Source: Parcubacteria bacterium OLB19
GTDB lineage: Bacteria; Patescibacteriota; Minisyncoccia; Phycocordibacterales; UBA918
DNA: 32,202 nucleotides
Reading direction: 5' to 3'
Assembly (NCBI GenBank): GCA_001567365.1
Contig: JZEL01000022.1
Coordinates: 1-32,202, forward strand
The position numbers were made by a program, and so were the translations under genes. A model generated the notes under the pieces. The model made no database searches. It worked only from the letters and a program-made list of their open reading frames with translations, and was not told the DNA's origin. Below are positions 1-7,783 of the stretch, one piece after another (within the stretch, counting starts at the first letter, position 1; every line of letters starts with the position of its first letter).

Positions 1-123
1 TATGCAAATACGGTTGGTAACGCTAACATGTCTATTATTATTAACTACGTTAAAAACCAAGGTATACCAAACTATCAACAACTACATTCCGCACCAGTAC
101 AAACTACCTTATTTACCACCTAA
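1..123 (+). CDS. 3' end of an unidentified gene (partial)
   Basis: The frame is open from base 1 and ends at TAA 121-123, giving the last 40 residues of a protein whose start lies outside the window. The visible tail includes NANMSIIINYVKNQGIPNY and ends in TTLFTT; I do not recognise the family. Codon use looks natural, and a GC-rich hairpin (135-160) follows the stop at once, which supports a real gene end. The final ~31 bases, with the stop and hairpin, occur again in inverted orientation at the right end of the window, so there are two genes with identical 3' ends pointing into this segment. Confidence 0.6.
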   Translation, partial: YANTVGNANMSIIINYVKNQGIPNYQQLHSAPVQTTLFTT

Positions 124-167
124 TCCAACGCCGATACCCCGTATGCTCTGCATCGGGGTAGTTCATT
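92..167. repeat. Left copy of 76-bp terminal inverted repeat
   Basis: Bases 92-167 are the exact reverse complement of 32127-32202. The match ends at 168 (c here against t at 32126). On the right it runs to the last base of the window and probably continues beyond. It includes the 3' end of the partial gene and its hairpin. Confidence 0.95.
135..160. terminator. Hairpin after the partial gene, probable bidirectional terminator
   Basis: Stem TACCCCG (135-141) pairs with CGGGGTA (154-160), extended inside by ATGC/GCAT around a TCT loop with one bulged T. There is no long T-run, so it may be a weak terminator. It lies between the stop of the + strand partial gene and the stop of the - strand gene at 163-429. 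Confidence 0.6.
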
Positions 168-429
168 CATTAGTATAGAAGGCTCTGTAGTCAGCACCTT
201 TTTCTGTATTAGGGCTGTCAGATTCATTCGTATAAATATCGCTTATAAGAAATTCATTTAGTCCAGGAATGATTTGACTTACAACCTTGTATCCATATTC
301 CTCGTTTGTATAGACGGCGCTGTCTGTGGTTGTAATCAGGATGTTGTTATCAATCATTTTTTGGTTTAGTAGATAAGTCACGGCTACGGTGATGATTATC
401 ATTAATCCAATAATATATACATATTTCAT
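163..429 (-). CDS. Small single-TM hypothetical protein
   Basis: An 88-residue protein starting at ATG (427-429 on the minus strand). Residues ~4-21 are a strongly hydrophobic helix (VYIIGLMIIITVAVTYLL), then a polar, probably extracytoplasmic domain. The segment AVYTNEEYGYKV resembles the YTNExYGY pattern often seen after the N-terminal anchor in CPR membrane-anchored proteins; this is family impression, not proof. Its stop abuts the terminal repeat hairpin, and it is divergent from the M23 peptidase gene. No Shine-Dalgarno sequence is obvious. Function unknown. Confidence 0.6.
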   Translation of the reverse strand: MKYVYIIGLMIIITVAVTYLLNQKMIDNNILITTTDSAVYTNEEYGYKVVSQIIPGLNEFLISDIYTNESDSPNTEKGADYRAFYTNE

Positions 430-530
430 AAAGACATGATAATAATTTACAAAAAAAAGTAAAGGAAGTACACTTGTGAACGCTTGCTAATTTTGGCAGG
501 AAATCGTTCTTTCTACTGTAGGAAGTTTTA

Positions 531-1328
531 ATGAAAAATTCGTTCATTGTTTTGTTCTTTGCATTAAGTTCTATTCTTGCACCCAACGCTTCGGCAGGTT
601 CGTTCTGGTTTCCGCTTGATGGACATTATCCATATAGTAATTACAACAACATTCAAGCTGTTCCTGATCTGGATCAACGAAAACTCCACATAAGAAGTCG
701 AATGAATGAGACTGGTAAGTATTCAAATGGATGTCTCAATGGTCTGACTGGTGGTTCTTGTGGATCTTCAAGTACATTTTCAAACTCCTCTGTCTGGGGG
801 TATAAAAAAGATGGTGGAGGTAATTGGCAACTTGATGGTGTTCCATATGTTGGTAGTGTCGCATATCTTTATTACGATAATCATCGAGGATATGATTTTG
901 CTGTTCCTTCAGGTACAGGAGTTCATGCTGTTGAAGACGGGACTTTTTGTGGATATGATTCAACTTTAGGACAGATATGTATACAACATTCTATTGAGAG
1001 TAATACGTATAGAACTTATTATTCCCATATGAAAAATATCCCCACTTGGCTTAAAAATGCCAGTATAGGCACATTTATATCTCAGTGGACTAAAATCGGT
1101 ACTGTTTCTAATGTTGGTACTGGTGGGGTACATCTTCATTTTGTTACTTATAAATATGATCCTTATCATCCAAATTATTCCATAAGAAAAACACCTATTG
1201 GTAGTGGTTGGATTGTTGTTGATCCTTTATGGTTTAAAAAATGGTCCAGGAGGAACAGATTTAGAGCCATATCTTTGGAATTAGTCTTAAAGTTCTTTAA
1301 TCACCATATGTTTATTTACATGTGGTGA
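531..1328 (+). CDS. Secreted M23 (LytM-type) peptidase, frame broken near the 3' end
   Basis: Probable zinc endopeptidase cutting peptidoglycan or surface peptides. Residues 1-22 are a signal peptide (hydrophobic core, cut near ASA-GS). The M23 domain covers ~110-235: zinc ligands H118 and D122 (NHRGYDF) and the HxH pair H201/H203 (GGVHLHF), with a further His in YYSH (~166). AGGAAG lies a few bases before the ATG. As read, the last residues are basic and run into the terminator at 1299-1333, which is abnormal. Removing one A from the A6 run at 1236-1241 gives the tail NGPGGTDLEPYLWN, stopping at TAG 1282-1284 just before the hairpin (250 aa). The as-read C-terminus is therefore probably not the real one. 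Confidence 0.85.
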   Translation: MKNSFIVLFFALSSILAPNASAGSFWFPLDGHYPYSNYNNIQAVPDLDQRKLHIRSRMNETGKYSNGCLNGLTGGSCGSSSTFSNSSVWGYKKDGGGNWQLDGVPYVGSVAYLYYDNHRGYDFAVPSGTGVHAVEDGTFCGYDSTLGQICIQHSIESNTYRTYYSHMKNIPTWLKNASIGTFISQWTKIGTVSNVGTGGVHLHFVTYKYDPYHPNYSIRKTPIGSGWIVVDPLWFKKWSRRNRFRAISLELVLKFFNHHMFIYMW

Positions 1329-1333
1329 TTTTT
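1299..1333 (+). terminator. Intrinsic terminator of the M23 gene
   Basis: AATCACCA (1299-1306) pairs with TGGTGATT (1323-1330), followed by a T-run. It overlaps the as-read end of the M23 ORF but lies 15 bases after the frame-corrected stop. Confidence 0.8.
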
Positions 1334-1512
1334 AATTAAATCTTTTTCCATTTTAGGATTTAGGGGAAAAGAGATAGTAGTCATAAAATAATTTCTATTA
1401 AAAATAAGTATGAATAAATAATGCTTTATTCTAGTTCAGTTTCAAGTTTTTGCGTAAGGGTTAATATAAACAGAAGTTAAATAAAAATTTGGGAAAGTGT
1501 AAATGACAAAAG

Positions 1513-1525
1513 TATACTGTACGAA
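1513..1525 (+). promoter_or_regulatory. -10 element for a leaderless start of the ComEC-like gene
   Basis: TATACT (1513-1518) lies six bases before the ATG at 1525, so transcription should begin at or within a base or two of the start codon. A weak -35 (TTGGGA, 1489-1494) sits 18 bases upstream. The rest of the 1334-1512 gap shows no gene. Confidence 0.5.
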
Positions 1526-2400
1526 TGATCAACAAAATCTTTCTCATCCGCACATTTATACTTGGAATTTTTGTTTTGCTAATTATATGGTTTGGGTTTT
1601 TATCTTGGCAAAATCAGACCTCAGCAAATTATGGTGACGGATTATTGACGGTGGCTTTCCTCGATGTAGAGCAAGGGGATGCGATTTTTGTGGAGACTCC
1701 CGATGGTGTGCAAATGCTGATTGATGGCGGACCAGATAGTGCAGTTTTGCGCGAGCTCGGTAAACAAATGGCGGTTTCTGATCGTGATTTGGATGTTGTT
1801 TTGGCTACACATTCTGATAAAGATCATATCGGAGGTTTGGTAGATGTACTTGAAAGATATGATATAGAAAATATTATAACTACCAACAATCAAAACGATA
1901 CTACTGTCGTAAAAGTTTTTTCCGAGAGAGTGGTGAACGAGAAAGCAAATACTTATTTAGCTAATTATGGTCAACAATTAGCCCTAGGTGCTTCTACTTC
2001 TGTACTTATATTGTCACCGGCAGGTGATGTATCAAGTTGGGAAAGTAATACGGCTTCAATTGTCACACAACTCCGATATGGTGAAGTTGAGTTTATGCTG
2101 ACAGGGGATGCTCCTACAAGTATTGAAGAGTATTTAGTGAAAACCCAAGGTGAAATTTTGGAAAGTGAAGTTTTAAAATTGGGACATCATGGTTCTCGAA
2201 CATCTTCAGCTGACGGTTTTTTAAATATGGTTAAGCCCAATTATGCGGTGGTTTCAGCTGGAAAAGATAATACTTATGGTCATCCACATAGTGAAGTGGT
2301 AGACAGTCTGCAAAAGCGAGATGTAAATATGCTTAATACAGCAGACAGTGGGACGATTGTTTTTAAAAGTGACGGGAAGAGGGTGTGGGTGGTGGAGTAA
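1525..2400 (+). CDS. Membrane-anchored ComEC/Rec2-type metallo-beta-lactamase hydrolase
   Basis: Resembles the C-terminal hydrolase domain of the DNA-uptake channel ComEC, here a separate 291-residue protein with one N-terminal membrane helix (~7-28). Metal-binding motifs are visible in order: FLDVEQGDA (45-53), LIDGG (65-69), THSDKDH with H96/D98/D100/H101, LTGDA (192-196), LGHHGS (219-224) and YGHPH (251-255). In ComEC this domain is proposed to degrade the non-transforming strand or process wall-associated nucleic acid; the natural substrate here is unknown. The ComEC pore domain is absent, so the protein may partner with one encoded elsewhere or act independently. The start appears leaderless. 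A bidirectional terminator separates it from convergent rpmB. Confidence 0.85.
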   Translation: MINKIFLIRTFILGIFVLLIIWFGFLSWQNQTSANYGDGLLTVAFLDVEQGDAIFVETPDGVQMLIDGGPDSAVLRELGKQMAVSDRDLDVVLATHSDKDHIGGLVDVLERYDIENIITTNNQNDTTVVKVFSERVVNEKANTYLANYGQQLALGASTSVLILSPAGDVSSWESNTASIVTQLRYGEVEFMLTGDAPTSIEEYLVKTQGEILESEVLKLGHHGSRTSSADGFLNMVKPNYAVVSAGKDNTYGHPHSEVVDSLQKRDVNMLNTADSGTIVFKSDGKRVWVVE

Positions 2401-2425
2401 GAAAAAGAAGGTTAAGTAAAGAAGG

Positions 2426-2472
2426 AAATAATAAAATAGGCGGGACCGAAGGTCCCGCCTATTTTATTATTT
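2426..2472. terminator. Bidirectional terminator between the ComEC-like gene and rpmB
   Basis: A perfect 22-bp stem around a GAA loop: the AT-rich arm 2426-2440 continues into GGCGGGACC and pairs with 2451-2472. A-rich and T-rich flanks allow termination in both directions. Confidence 0.9.
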
Positions 2473-2480
2473 CTCTAGAC

Positions 2481-2723
2481 TTACACTAGATTTGCTTCCT
2501 TCAATGTTTTGTAGGCTCCATTTTTTGCAATAGTACGCAATGCCTTGGTAGAAACAGTAATACTTACTGTTTTGCCAATCTCTGGTACGTAAATACGCTT
2601 CTTTTGCAGGTTTGGTGCTCGTTTGGTTTTTCCGGATGGGTTAAACTGAGTCGCACGAGTACGATTGCTGTACTTTCCGCCAACTTGTGTCTTCTTACCG
2701 GTAATATCGCATTTCTTTGCCAT
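2481..2723 (-). CDS. rpmB: Ribosomal protein bL28
   Basis: Component of the large ribosomal subunit. The 80-residue protein starts MAKKCDITGKK, with the typical N-terminal C-x-[IL]-T-G-K segment, followed by the basic NRTRATQFNPSGKTKRAPNLQKKR region and a C-terminal KALRTIAKNGAYKTL helix. I chose the ATG at 2721-2723: a longer reading to 2759 would add 12 residues absent from the family and would run through the -10 element. It is monocistronic. Promoter TTGCAA/N16/TAGTAT lies upstream, giving a leader of about 16 nt with no Shine-Dalgarno. It is separated from its usual partner rpmG. Confidence 0.95.
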   Translation of the reverse strand: MAKKCDITGKKTQVGGKYSNRTRATQFNPSGKTKRAPNLQKKRIYVPEIGKTVSITVSTKALRTIAKNGAYKTLKEANLV

Positions 2724-2745
2724 AATCGATGTTTTTAGTTCCGCT

Positions 2746-2773
2746 ATACTAGCACGCATAGTATATATTGCAA
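2746..2773 (-). promoter_or_regulatory. Promoter of rpmB (TTGCAA class)
   Basis: Read on the minus strand: TTGCAA (2773-2768), 16-nt spacer, TAGTAT (2751-2746). The arrangement matches the promoters before rpsL, tuf and rplC in -35 and spacer length. Confidence 0.7.
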
Positions 2774-2818
2774 GTCTTCGCTTTACTCATTAGCCATGTA
2801 TACTTAATTTCAATTTTG

Positions 2819-2852
2819 AAAAACCTTCTCTTTCCCGTATGATAGTGCCATA
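2819..2852 (+). promoter_or_regulatory. Promoter giving a leaderless M50 protease mRNA
   Basis: TTGAAA, a 16-nt spacer and TATGAT (2838-2843) are followed after eight bases by the ATG at 2852. The predicted transcription start falls on or next to the start codon. Confidence 0.6.
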
Positions 2853-3487
2853 TGGATCCAATACAAATCGCTCTTATTATTGCTTTAGTTTTTTCAGTAG
2901 TTTTACACGAAATGGCACATGGTTATGCCGCTAATTGGCTCGGTGACCCTACCGCCCGTCTGCAAGGACGATTATCTGCTAATCCGATTGTACATATAGA
3001 TCCTTTAATGTCAGTCATTATTCCTGGATTATTGGTTTTGACACATTCACCGATTCTTTTTGGAGCGGCCAAACCTGTGCCGTACAACCCTTACAATTTC
3101 ACGAATCAGAAGTGGGGAGAGGCAATAGTGGCGGCGGCTGGTCCAGCAATGAATGTGGCAATTGCTATTATTTTTGCGGTTTTGGTGCAAAATGCTGAGA
3201 TATTAAACTTGTCAGCTACCTTTGTAACTTTAGCTGTACAAATCATAATGCTCAATATTTTCCTTGCAATTTTCAACCTCATGCCTATACCACCCCTTGA
3301 TGGTTCAAAAATTTTACCGAAATTCCTTCCTTATCGTTTAGCTATAGGATATGAGCGTTTCCGTCAGGTTTTTGAGCGAAATCTAGTAATTTCCTTCGCT
3401 GCTATCATTTTTATATTCGTTTTTGTATTGGCTACCCCTATTTATTTATTTACAAAGGCTGTTACTTACTTCTTAATCGGTTACTAA
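2852..3487 (+). CDS. Site-2-protease-like membrane zinc peptidase (M50)
   Basis: An intramembrane metalloprotease of the compact 4-6 helix type (211 aa). The first helix holds HEMAH (19-23), the HExxH zinc and catalytic motif. The third zinc ligand is in NLMPIPPLDG (142-151), the family's NxxPxPxLDG motif. AAAGPAMN (95-101) is also typical. Further hydrophobic helices lie at ~52-64, 92-112, 124-141 and 178-200. Such proteases release membrane-tethered regulators or remove signal-peptide remnants; the substrate cannot be told. No PDZ domain is present. The short type is common in CPR and Firmicutes genomes. It sits alone between rpmB (divergent) and rpsL. Confidence 0.92.
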   Translation: MDPIQIALIIALVFSVVLHEMAHGYAANWLGDPTARLQGRLSANPIVHIDPLMSVIIPGLLVLTHSPILFGAAKPVPYNPYNFTNQKWGEAIVAAAGPAMNVAIAIIFAVLVQNAEILNLSATFVTLAVQIIMLNIFLAIFNLMPIPPLDGSKILPKFLPYRLAIGYERFRQVFERNLVISFAAIIFIFVFVLATPIYLFTKAVTYFLIGY

Positions 3488-3512
3488 ATTGCCAATTTAT
3501 AGTTTAAAATAG

Positions 3513-3540
3513 TTGCAAAAATAACTAGTTATAGTATTGT
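3513..3540 (+). promoter_or_regulatory. Promoter of rpsL (TTGCAA class)
   Basis: TTGCAA (3513-3518), 16-nt spacer, TATTGT (3535-3540). The predicted start lies only about five bases before the ATG at 3552, so the mRNA is near-leaderless. Confidence 0.6.
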
Positions 3541-3551
3541 ATGCGAGCTTT

Positions 3552-3965
3552 ATGGCAACAATACAACAATTAACAAAAACAAAGCGACGTGACCCTGTAA
3601 ACAAGAGTAAAACTGGAGCTTTACATACTGGATTTAACAAAATCAAGAATAAGCCCAATTCATACAACTCACCATTTAAACGTGGTGTTTGTACTCGTGT
3701 TACTACAAAGACTCCACGCAAGCCTAACTCTGCGATTCGTAAAATTGCACGTGTACGCTTGAGTAATGGTCAAGAAATCACTGCGTACATTCCTGGTATC
3801 AAGCATAACTTGCAGGAACACTCGGTAGTCTTGGTTCGTGGTGGTCGTGTAAAGGATATTGGTGTTCAATACACTATTGTCCGTGGTAAATACGATGCTA
3901 CAGGTGTAAACGATCGTAAGAATGGACGTTCACGCTACGGTGCTAAACGTCCAAAAGCAAAATAA
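3552..3965 (+). CDS. rpsL: Ribosomal protein uS12
   Basis: Decoding-centre protein of the small subunit, 137 residues from ATG 3552 ([12 protein letters not shown]). A TTG start at 3537 would add five residues and overlap the -10 region, so I reject it. Conserved blocks: RGVCTRV (44-50), [11 protein letters not shown] (54-64) with the lysine linked to streptomycin response, [18 protein letters not shown] (85-102) and the [10 protein letters not shown] tail. Oddity: the near-universal KDLPGVRYH loop reads KDIGVQYT, one residue shorter and lacking the proline. It is the first gene of the str cluster and is followed by rpsG after a 146-base spacer. Confidence 0.96.
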   Translation: MATIQQLTKTKRRDPVNKSKTGALHTGFNKIKNKPNSYNSPFKRGVCTRVTTKTPRKPNSAIRKIARVRLSNGQEITAYIPGIKHNLQEHSVVLVRGGRVKDIGVQYTIVRGKYDATGVNDRKNGRSRYGAKRPKAK

Positions 3966-4111
3966 TTACAAATAAATAGTTTATATTCGCTACAGATAAC
4001 AGACGCGATTCAAGCTATAAAATAGCTTCGGAATCAAACTATGCGAAGAATGAAGAATGTCAAAACTCCTCATTCTTAATGGTGTAGCAACCAACTTTAA
4101 GAATTAATAAT
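3966..4111 (+). other. rpsL-rpsG spacer with hairpins, possible leader or processing region
   Basis: A long spacer for two genes normally nearly adjacent. It contains AGCTAT/ATAGCT (4013-4018 with 4022-4027) and AAGAATG/CATTCTT (4053-4059 with 4071-4077). Neither has a T-run. It could be a translational-control leader for S7, which is autoregulatory in many bacteria, or an mRNA processing site. Confidence 0.35.
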
Positions 4112-4582
4112 ATGCGCCGACCAATCAAAAATCGTCCTGTTGTAAGCCCAGATGTGGTATACAAATCAGTCGACGTAGAGCGTCTAATAAACTACATCAT
4201 GCTACGTGGTCAAAAGGAGACTGCGCGCAAGATTGTTTATGCCGCTTTTGAAGAAATCAAAAATGCAAAAGATGGAGGTGAGCCTTTAGAGATATTTAAC
4301 ACAGCAGTAAGAAACGCTGGTCCACTTATGGAAGTTCGTTCTCGCCGTGTAGGTGGAGCCAACTACCAAGTACCACGTGAAGTTCGTCCAGAACGTCGTA
4401 TGGCTTTGGCACTTCGCTGGATTATCGCTGGAGCTCGCAAGCAAAAAGGTGTACCAATGCACAAAGCTTTGGCTACTGAATTAAAGCTTGCTGCTAAAGA
4501 AGAAGGAAGCGCAGTAAAGAAGAAGGAAGATACACACAAAATGGCAGAAGCCAACCGCGCTTTCGCACACTTTGCTTGGTAA
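4112..4582 (+). CDS. rpsG: Ribosomal protein uS7
   Basis: Small-subunit head protein that nucleates 16S 3' domain assembly and touches the E-site tRNA. The 156 residues match the usual bacterial length. Recognisable parts: MRRPIKNRPVV, the LINYIMLRGQKETARKIVY helix, AVRNAGPLMEVRSRRVGGANYQ with the RRVGG beta-hairpin, and VPREVRPERRMALALRW. The tail HKMAEANRAFAHFAW is the standard C-terminus. No Shine-Dalgarno precedes the ATG. A strong terminator follows directly, so fusA and tuf, normally next in the str operon, are separated; fusA lies 11 kb downstream. Confidence 0.97.
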   Translation: MRRPIKNRPVVSPDVVYKSVDVERLINYIMLRGQKETARKIVYAAFEEIKNAKDGGEPLEIFNTAVRNAGPLMEVRSRRVGGANYQVPREVRPERRMALALRWIIAGARKQKGVPMHKALATELKLAAKEEGSAVKKKEDTHKMAEANRAFAHFAW

Positions 4583-4599
4583 TTCATTTCGAAATTTAC

Positions 4600-4632
4600 A
4601 AAAGCCCGACACACTTCGTGTGTCGGGCTTTT
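4600..4632. terminator. Terminator after rpsG
   Basis: AAAAGCCCGACACAC pairs perfectly with GTGTGTCGGGCTTTT around a TTC loop. The A and T flanks make it potentially bidirectional. Confidence 0.9.
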
Positions 4633-4722
4633 GCTATTAAGTTATTACACTGCGTATTACAAATTAGAAAATAAAAAGTGCTAGAATTGAATACATATAA
4701 CATTATTAAATTTTAATAGCTT

Positions 4723-5091
4723 ATGAATATTTTTAAATCAATTTTATTAGTCGCTACCTTAATTTTCTTTTCTGGTACAAATAGTGTATTTGCACAAACA
4801 GATATGGCTACGTCTACTGTATCTGAAGATTCTTCGGAGTTTGTAATTCTCTCCTCTCTCAATATTCAAGATGTAAAAATTTTGTCTAAAGAAAATAATA
4901 ATTTTAAGATTTATTTCAATTTATCCAACGCTGAAATAATCCAGTCAGGGGTTAAGTATGGAGTAAAATTAGTGGAGGAGTCCACAAATGGCCCTGTCGT
5001 TATTGATGAAAAAATATACCCAGAAACATTAAGTTTGTCTGAAAATAGTGTTTCGAGTGAGATTATTGATTACTCTGCACCAAAAATTTAA
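4723..5091 (+). CDS. N-terminal fragment of a giant secreted Ig-repeat protein
   Basis: First of three frame pieces of one gene spanning 4723-8431. A signal peptide is clear (MNIFKSILLVATLIFF, cut near VFA-QT), followed by a Ser/Thr-rich segment and a beta-rich region. The frame breaks at the A5 run 5082-5086, where the as-read stop TAA follows PKI. Adding one A continues as PKNLSGLYSIFVEASN and joins the next piece without another stop. With both breaks repaired the whole gene is 1236 codons. A weak -10 (TAGAAT, ~4682) lies upstream; the leader is ~35 nt. Confidence 0.75.
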   Translation: MNIFKSILLVATLIFFSGTNSVFAQTDMATSTVSEDSSEFVILSSLNIQDVKILSKENNNFKIYFNLSNAEIIQSGVKYGVKLVEESTNGPVVIDEKIYPETLSLSENSVSSEIIDYSAPKI

Positions 5092-5165
5092 GTGGCCTAT
5101 ATTCTATATTTGTTGAAGCTTCAAATGAAAAAGGTTTTTCTTACGGCTTAGCTTATGTCGGCGAA

Positions 5166-6953
5166 GTGACTCTTGTAGCTGGTGAGGAACAAACCAAAAT
5201 AATACCTAATTCATGTTTTGTTCAGATCTTAGAAGAAGATAATAATCCATCTCATAGTATTAATGAAAACGTTAATATAAAACCTAATGAAAACCTACAA
5301 CTAACTTGCTTGGTAATAAATCCTAGTCAACAGACGTTAAATGTTAATCCGGTGTTTGAAACTTATAAGTACAGTTCTTATGGACAAGTGGTTGCCCAGA
5401 GCGATGTCCCTACTCCTGTAACTACTTTAGTTGGTCATGAGGAAAAAATGCTTTCTATAATTTTACCAAAAGCTAATACATCACAGGCTTATAAAGTAAA
5501 AGTTGCTTTGTCATCAGAGACGGGTATCTCTAATCCTGTAATAGTTGGTTATACTCTTGGTGAAGATTTTGCCAATATATCTAACGCTTGGCTTGATAAG
5601 GAGCAATATAAAGCTGGAGAAACAGCTAAATTGTCTTTTATTTGGTCTCCTTTTATAAAGGAATTTTCTACTAGTTCAGATATGATTTCATCAGAAATCA
5701 ATTTTGAAGCAATCATTAAAAGCGCTGATGGTAAAAAATGTACAGAAAGTGTTAGTCAAAAAGTATCTGGTAAATCAGATTCTCCAAAAGTCGAAGCAGA
5801 AATTCCGGTGACTGCAGATTGTGTCAATCCAATAGCGGTAGTTACTCTAAAAGATAGTAACGGGAAAATTTTGGACACCTTACCTTCAAATATAGCGATT
5901 GAGTCTGTGATTGAAACACCTGAACCTAATGATGTGTATCAAAGTCCAAAAAATGAAATTTTGAAACTTATTGTCATAATTGTCGCCTTTACCGGTATTT
6001 TAATTTTTCTAATTTCTTATTTAAGAAAGAGACAAGAAGAAAATGGTGGCGATGATTCAAATTCAAACATAACTAAGACATTTATATTTGCTTTCTTGTT
6101 TATAATGGCAGGCAGTATGATGCCAGCAGAAGTAGGAGCGGTAACGTATTGTAGTAACCATTCTCCTAAAGACCCACATACATGTATTTCTGTCTCTTTT
6201 AATTTAGATAAGAGTAGTTATATTCCCTCAGAGAATATAAAAGTGACGGCTGGTCTGACTGCAAATTCTACTTATATTAATTCTTTTCTTGAAGTTCAAG
6301 GTAAGGGCGAGAAAAGTACTGGAGAAGTATTTCTTCCTTATCGATGGTTCCATAAAGGAACTTACACTGGCCCAGCTTCTACTGTAACAAATATAACTGC
6401 GCCATTTACCAATGGAAGTTATTGTTTTATGCCTAGATCTGGAATTAATTGGGGGGCTTTACCTTTTACTGCTTGGGGATACGGACCTTGTGTTAGTTTT
6501 ACTGTAGCACCTGCTACTCTTGCTCCGACCTCAGCTACAATAAATTTAAGTAAAAGTTCTGTTACAGAAACTGAAGGTCTAACTGTATCTTGGTCTGGTA
6601 ATAATTCACCTACATATTATAGAGTCAAGGTTAATTCTACGGAATATGATATGGGGTCGGCTGTTTCAATTTTTGGAGCCCCTTCCGATTTGAGTCTTGG
6701 TGCTGGTAATCATAACTTCTACGCTATGGCGTGTAATACTGCTGGTTGTAGTCCATGGAGTCTAGTCAAAGTTCTAACTGTTACTGCCGTCGCCCCTGCC
6801 CCCACCCTAACCTTCACTGCTTCACCAGCCACCGTTACCTCAGGTGGGGCTTCAACTCTGACTTGGTCTACCACCAATGCTACCGCTTGTACCGCTTCTG
6901 GTGCTTGGTCAGGTTCTAAGTCTACCAACTCTTCACAATCACTGGTGCTTTAA
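5166..6953 (+). CDS. Middle fragment of the giant surface protein: beta domains, internal TM, second signal-like segment
   Basis: The GTG at 5166 is only the first start-like codon after the break; the true frame enters from ~5087. The content is extracellular-type beta domains, then a membrane helix (KLIVIIVAFTGILIFLISYL, about residues 265-285) followed by charged KRQEENGG. A second hydrophobic stretch (TFIFAFLFIMAGSMMPAEVGA) looks like another signal peptide with a signal-peptidase-like site. A Cys-containing domain and the first Ig-like repeat follow. The internal anchor plus signal may mean two fused secreted proteins. The frame breaks again near 6941: SSQSLVL and stop replace the expected SSQSTGAL. 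Confidence 0.75.
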   Translation: MTLVAGEEQTKIIPNSCFVQILEEDNNPSHSINENVNIKPNENLQLTCLVINPSQQTLNVNPVFETYKYSSYGQVVAQSDVPTPVTTLVGHEEKMLSIILPKANTSQAYKVKVALSSETGISNPVIVGYTLGEDFANISNAWLDKEQYKAGETAKLSFIWSPFIKEFSTSSDMISSEINFEAIIKSADGKKCTESVSQKVSGKSDSPKVEAEIPVTADCVNPIAVVTLKDSNGKILDTLPSNIAIESVIETPEPNDVYQSPKNEILKLIVIIVAFTGILIFLISYLRKRQEENGGDDSNSNITKTFIFAFLFIMAGSMMPAEVGAVTYCSNHSPKDPHTCISVSFNLDKSSYIPSENIKVTAGLTANSTYINSFLEVQGKGEKSTGEVFLPYRWFHKGTYTGPASTVTNITAPFTNGSYCFMPRSGINWGALPFTAWGYGPCVSFTVAPATLAPTSATINLSKSSVTETEGLTVSWSGNNSPTYYRVKVNSTEYDMGSAVSIFGAPSDLSLGAGNHNFYAMACNTAGCSPWSLVKVLTVTAVAPAPTLTFTASPATVTSGGASTLTWSTTNATACTASGAWSGSKSTNSSQSLVL

Positions 6954-7783
6954 GCTCAACTCAAACCTACACCCTAAAGTGTGATGGTGCGGGTGGTTCA
7001 GTTACTAAGAGTGTGACCGTAACGGTGAGTGCCGTCGCCCCCGCTCCCACTCTAACCTTCACCGCCTCACCAACCACAGTCACTCCAGGTAGCGCCTCCA
7101 CTCTTACTTGGTCAGCTACTAACGTCACAACTTGTATTGCTTCTGGTGACTGGTCAGGATCTAAAGCAACAGGCGGATCTCAATCAACCGGTGCTTTAAG
7201 TACTGTTAAGACTTATACATACACCTTGCGTTGTATTGCTCCTGGGGGAGATATTACAAGAAGTGTGACCGTGAGTGTGAGTTCTGTCGCACTTGCCCCA
7301 ACTCTAACTTTCACCGCTTCACCAACCACAGTCACTCCAGGTGGCGCTTCCACTCTCACTTGGTCTAGTACCAACGTCACAACCTGTATTGCTTCTGGTG
7401 ATTGGTCAGGATCTAAAGCAACAGGCGGATCTCAATCAACTGGTGCTCTATTTTCATCCAAAACCTATAGTCTTACCTGTACTGGCGCAGGAGGTAGCGT
7501 AAACAGAAGTGTAACTATAAATGTTGGTACTGTTACACCAGCCCCAACTCTCATTTTTACGGCTTCTCCAACAACTGTCTCTTCGGGCGGATCTTCTATG
7601 TTAAATTGGTCGGCTACTAATGTCACTACTTGTATTGCTTCTGGTGATTGGACTGGATCAAAAGCACTTAGTGGTTCACAGTCAACAGGAGTCCTTACAA
7701 CTGTTAAAACCTATACTTATACTTTGCGTTGTATTGCTGCTGGCGGTGACATAATTAGAAGTGTAATAGTAAATGTTACTCCT
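6789..7783 (+). repeat. Four tandem Ig-like repeats (82-84 residues each)
   Basis: Units start at 6789, 7034, 7286 and 7532 with V-x-x-A-P-T-L-x-F-T-A-S-P-x-T-V and contain TLTWS, C(T/I)ASG-x-W(S/T)GSK and a second Cys. Unit lengths are 245, 252, 246 and ~252 bp. Units 1 and 3 (TY-x-L-x-C) and 2 and 4 (TYTYTLRC) pair up, suggesting duplication of a two-domain block. Unit 1 is one base short of 246, which marks the second frame break. Confidence 0.9.

Noticed and set aside
751-969. Second plus-strand frame inside the M23 gene
   Set aside because: The M23 frame carries the zinc motifs through this stretch; the other frame is a shadow.
1236-1241. Classical -1 programmed frameshift heptamer in the M23 gene
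   Set aside because: The repair needs a +1 shift (one A fewer), and the zero-frame codons do not form X-XXY-YYZ; no downstream stimulatory structure stands out.
3537-3551. Upstream TTG start for rpsL
   Set aside because: It would overlap the -10 region and add residues not found in S12; MATIQQ at 3552 is the standard start.
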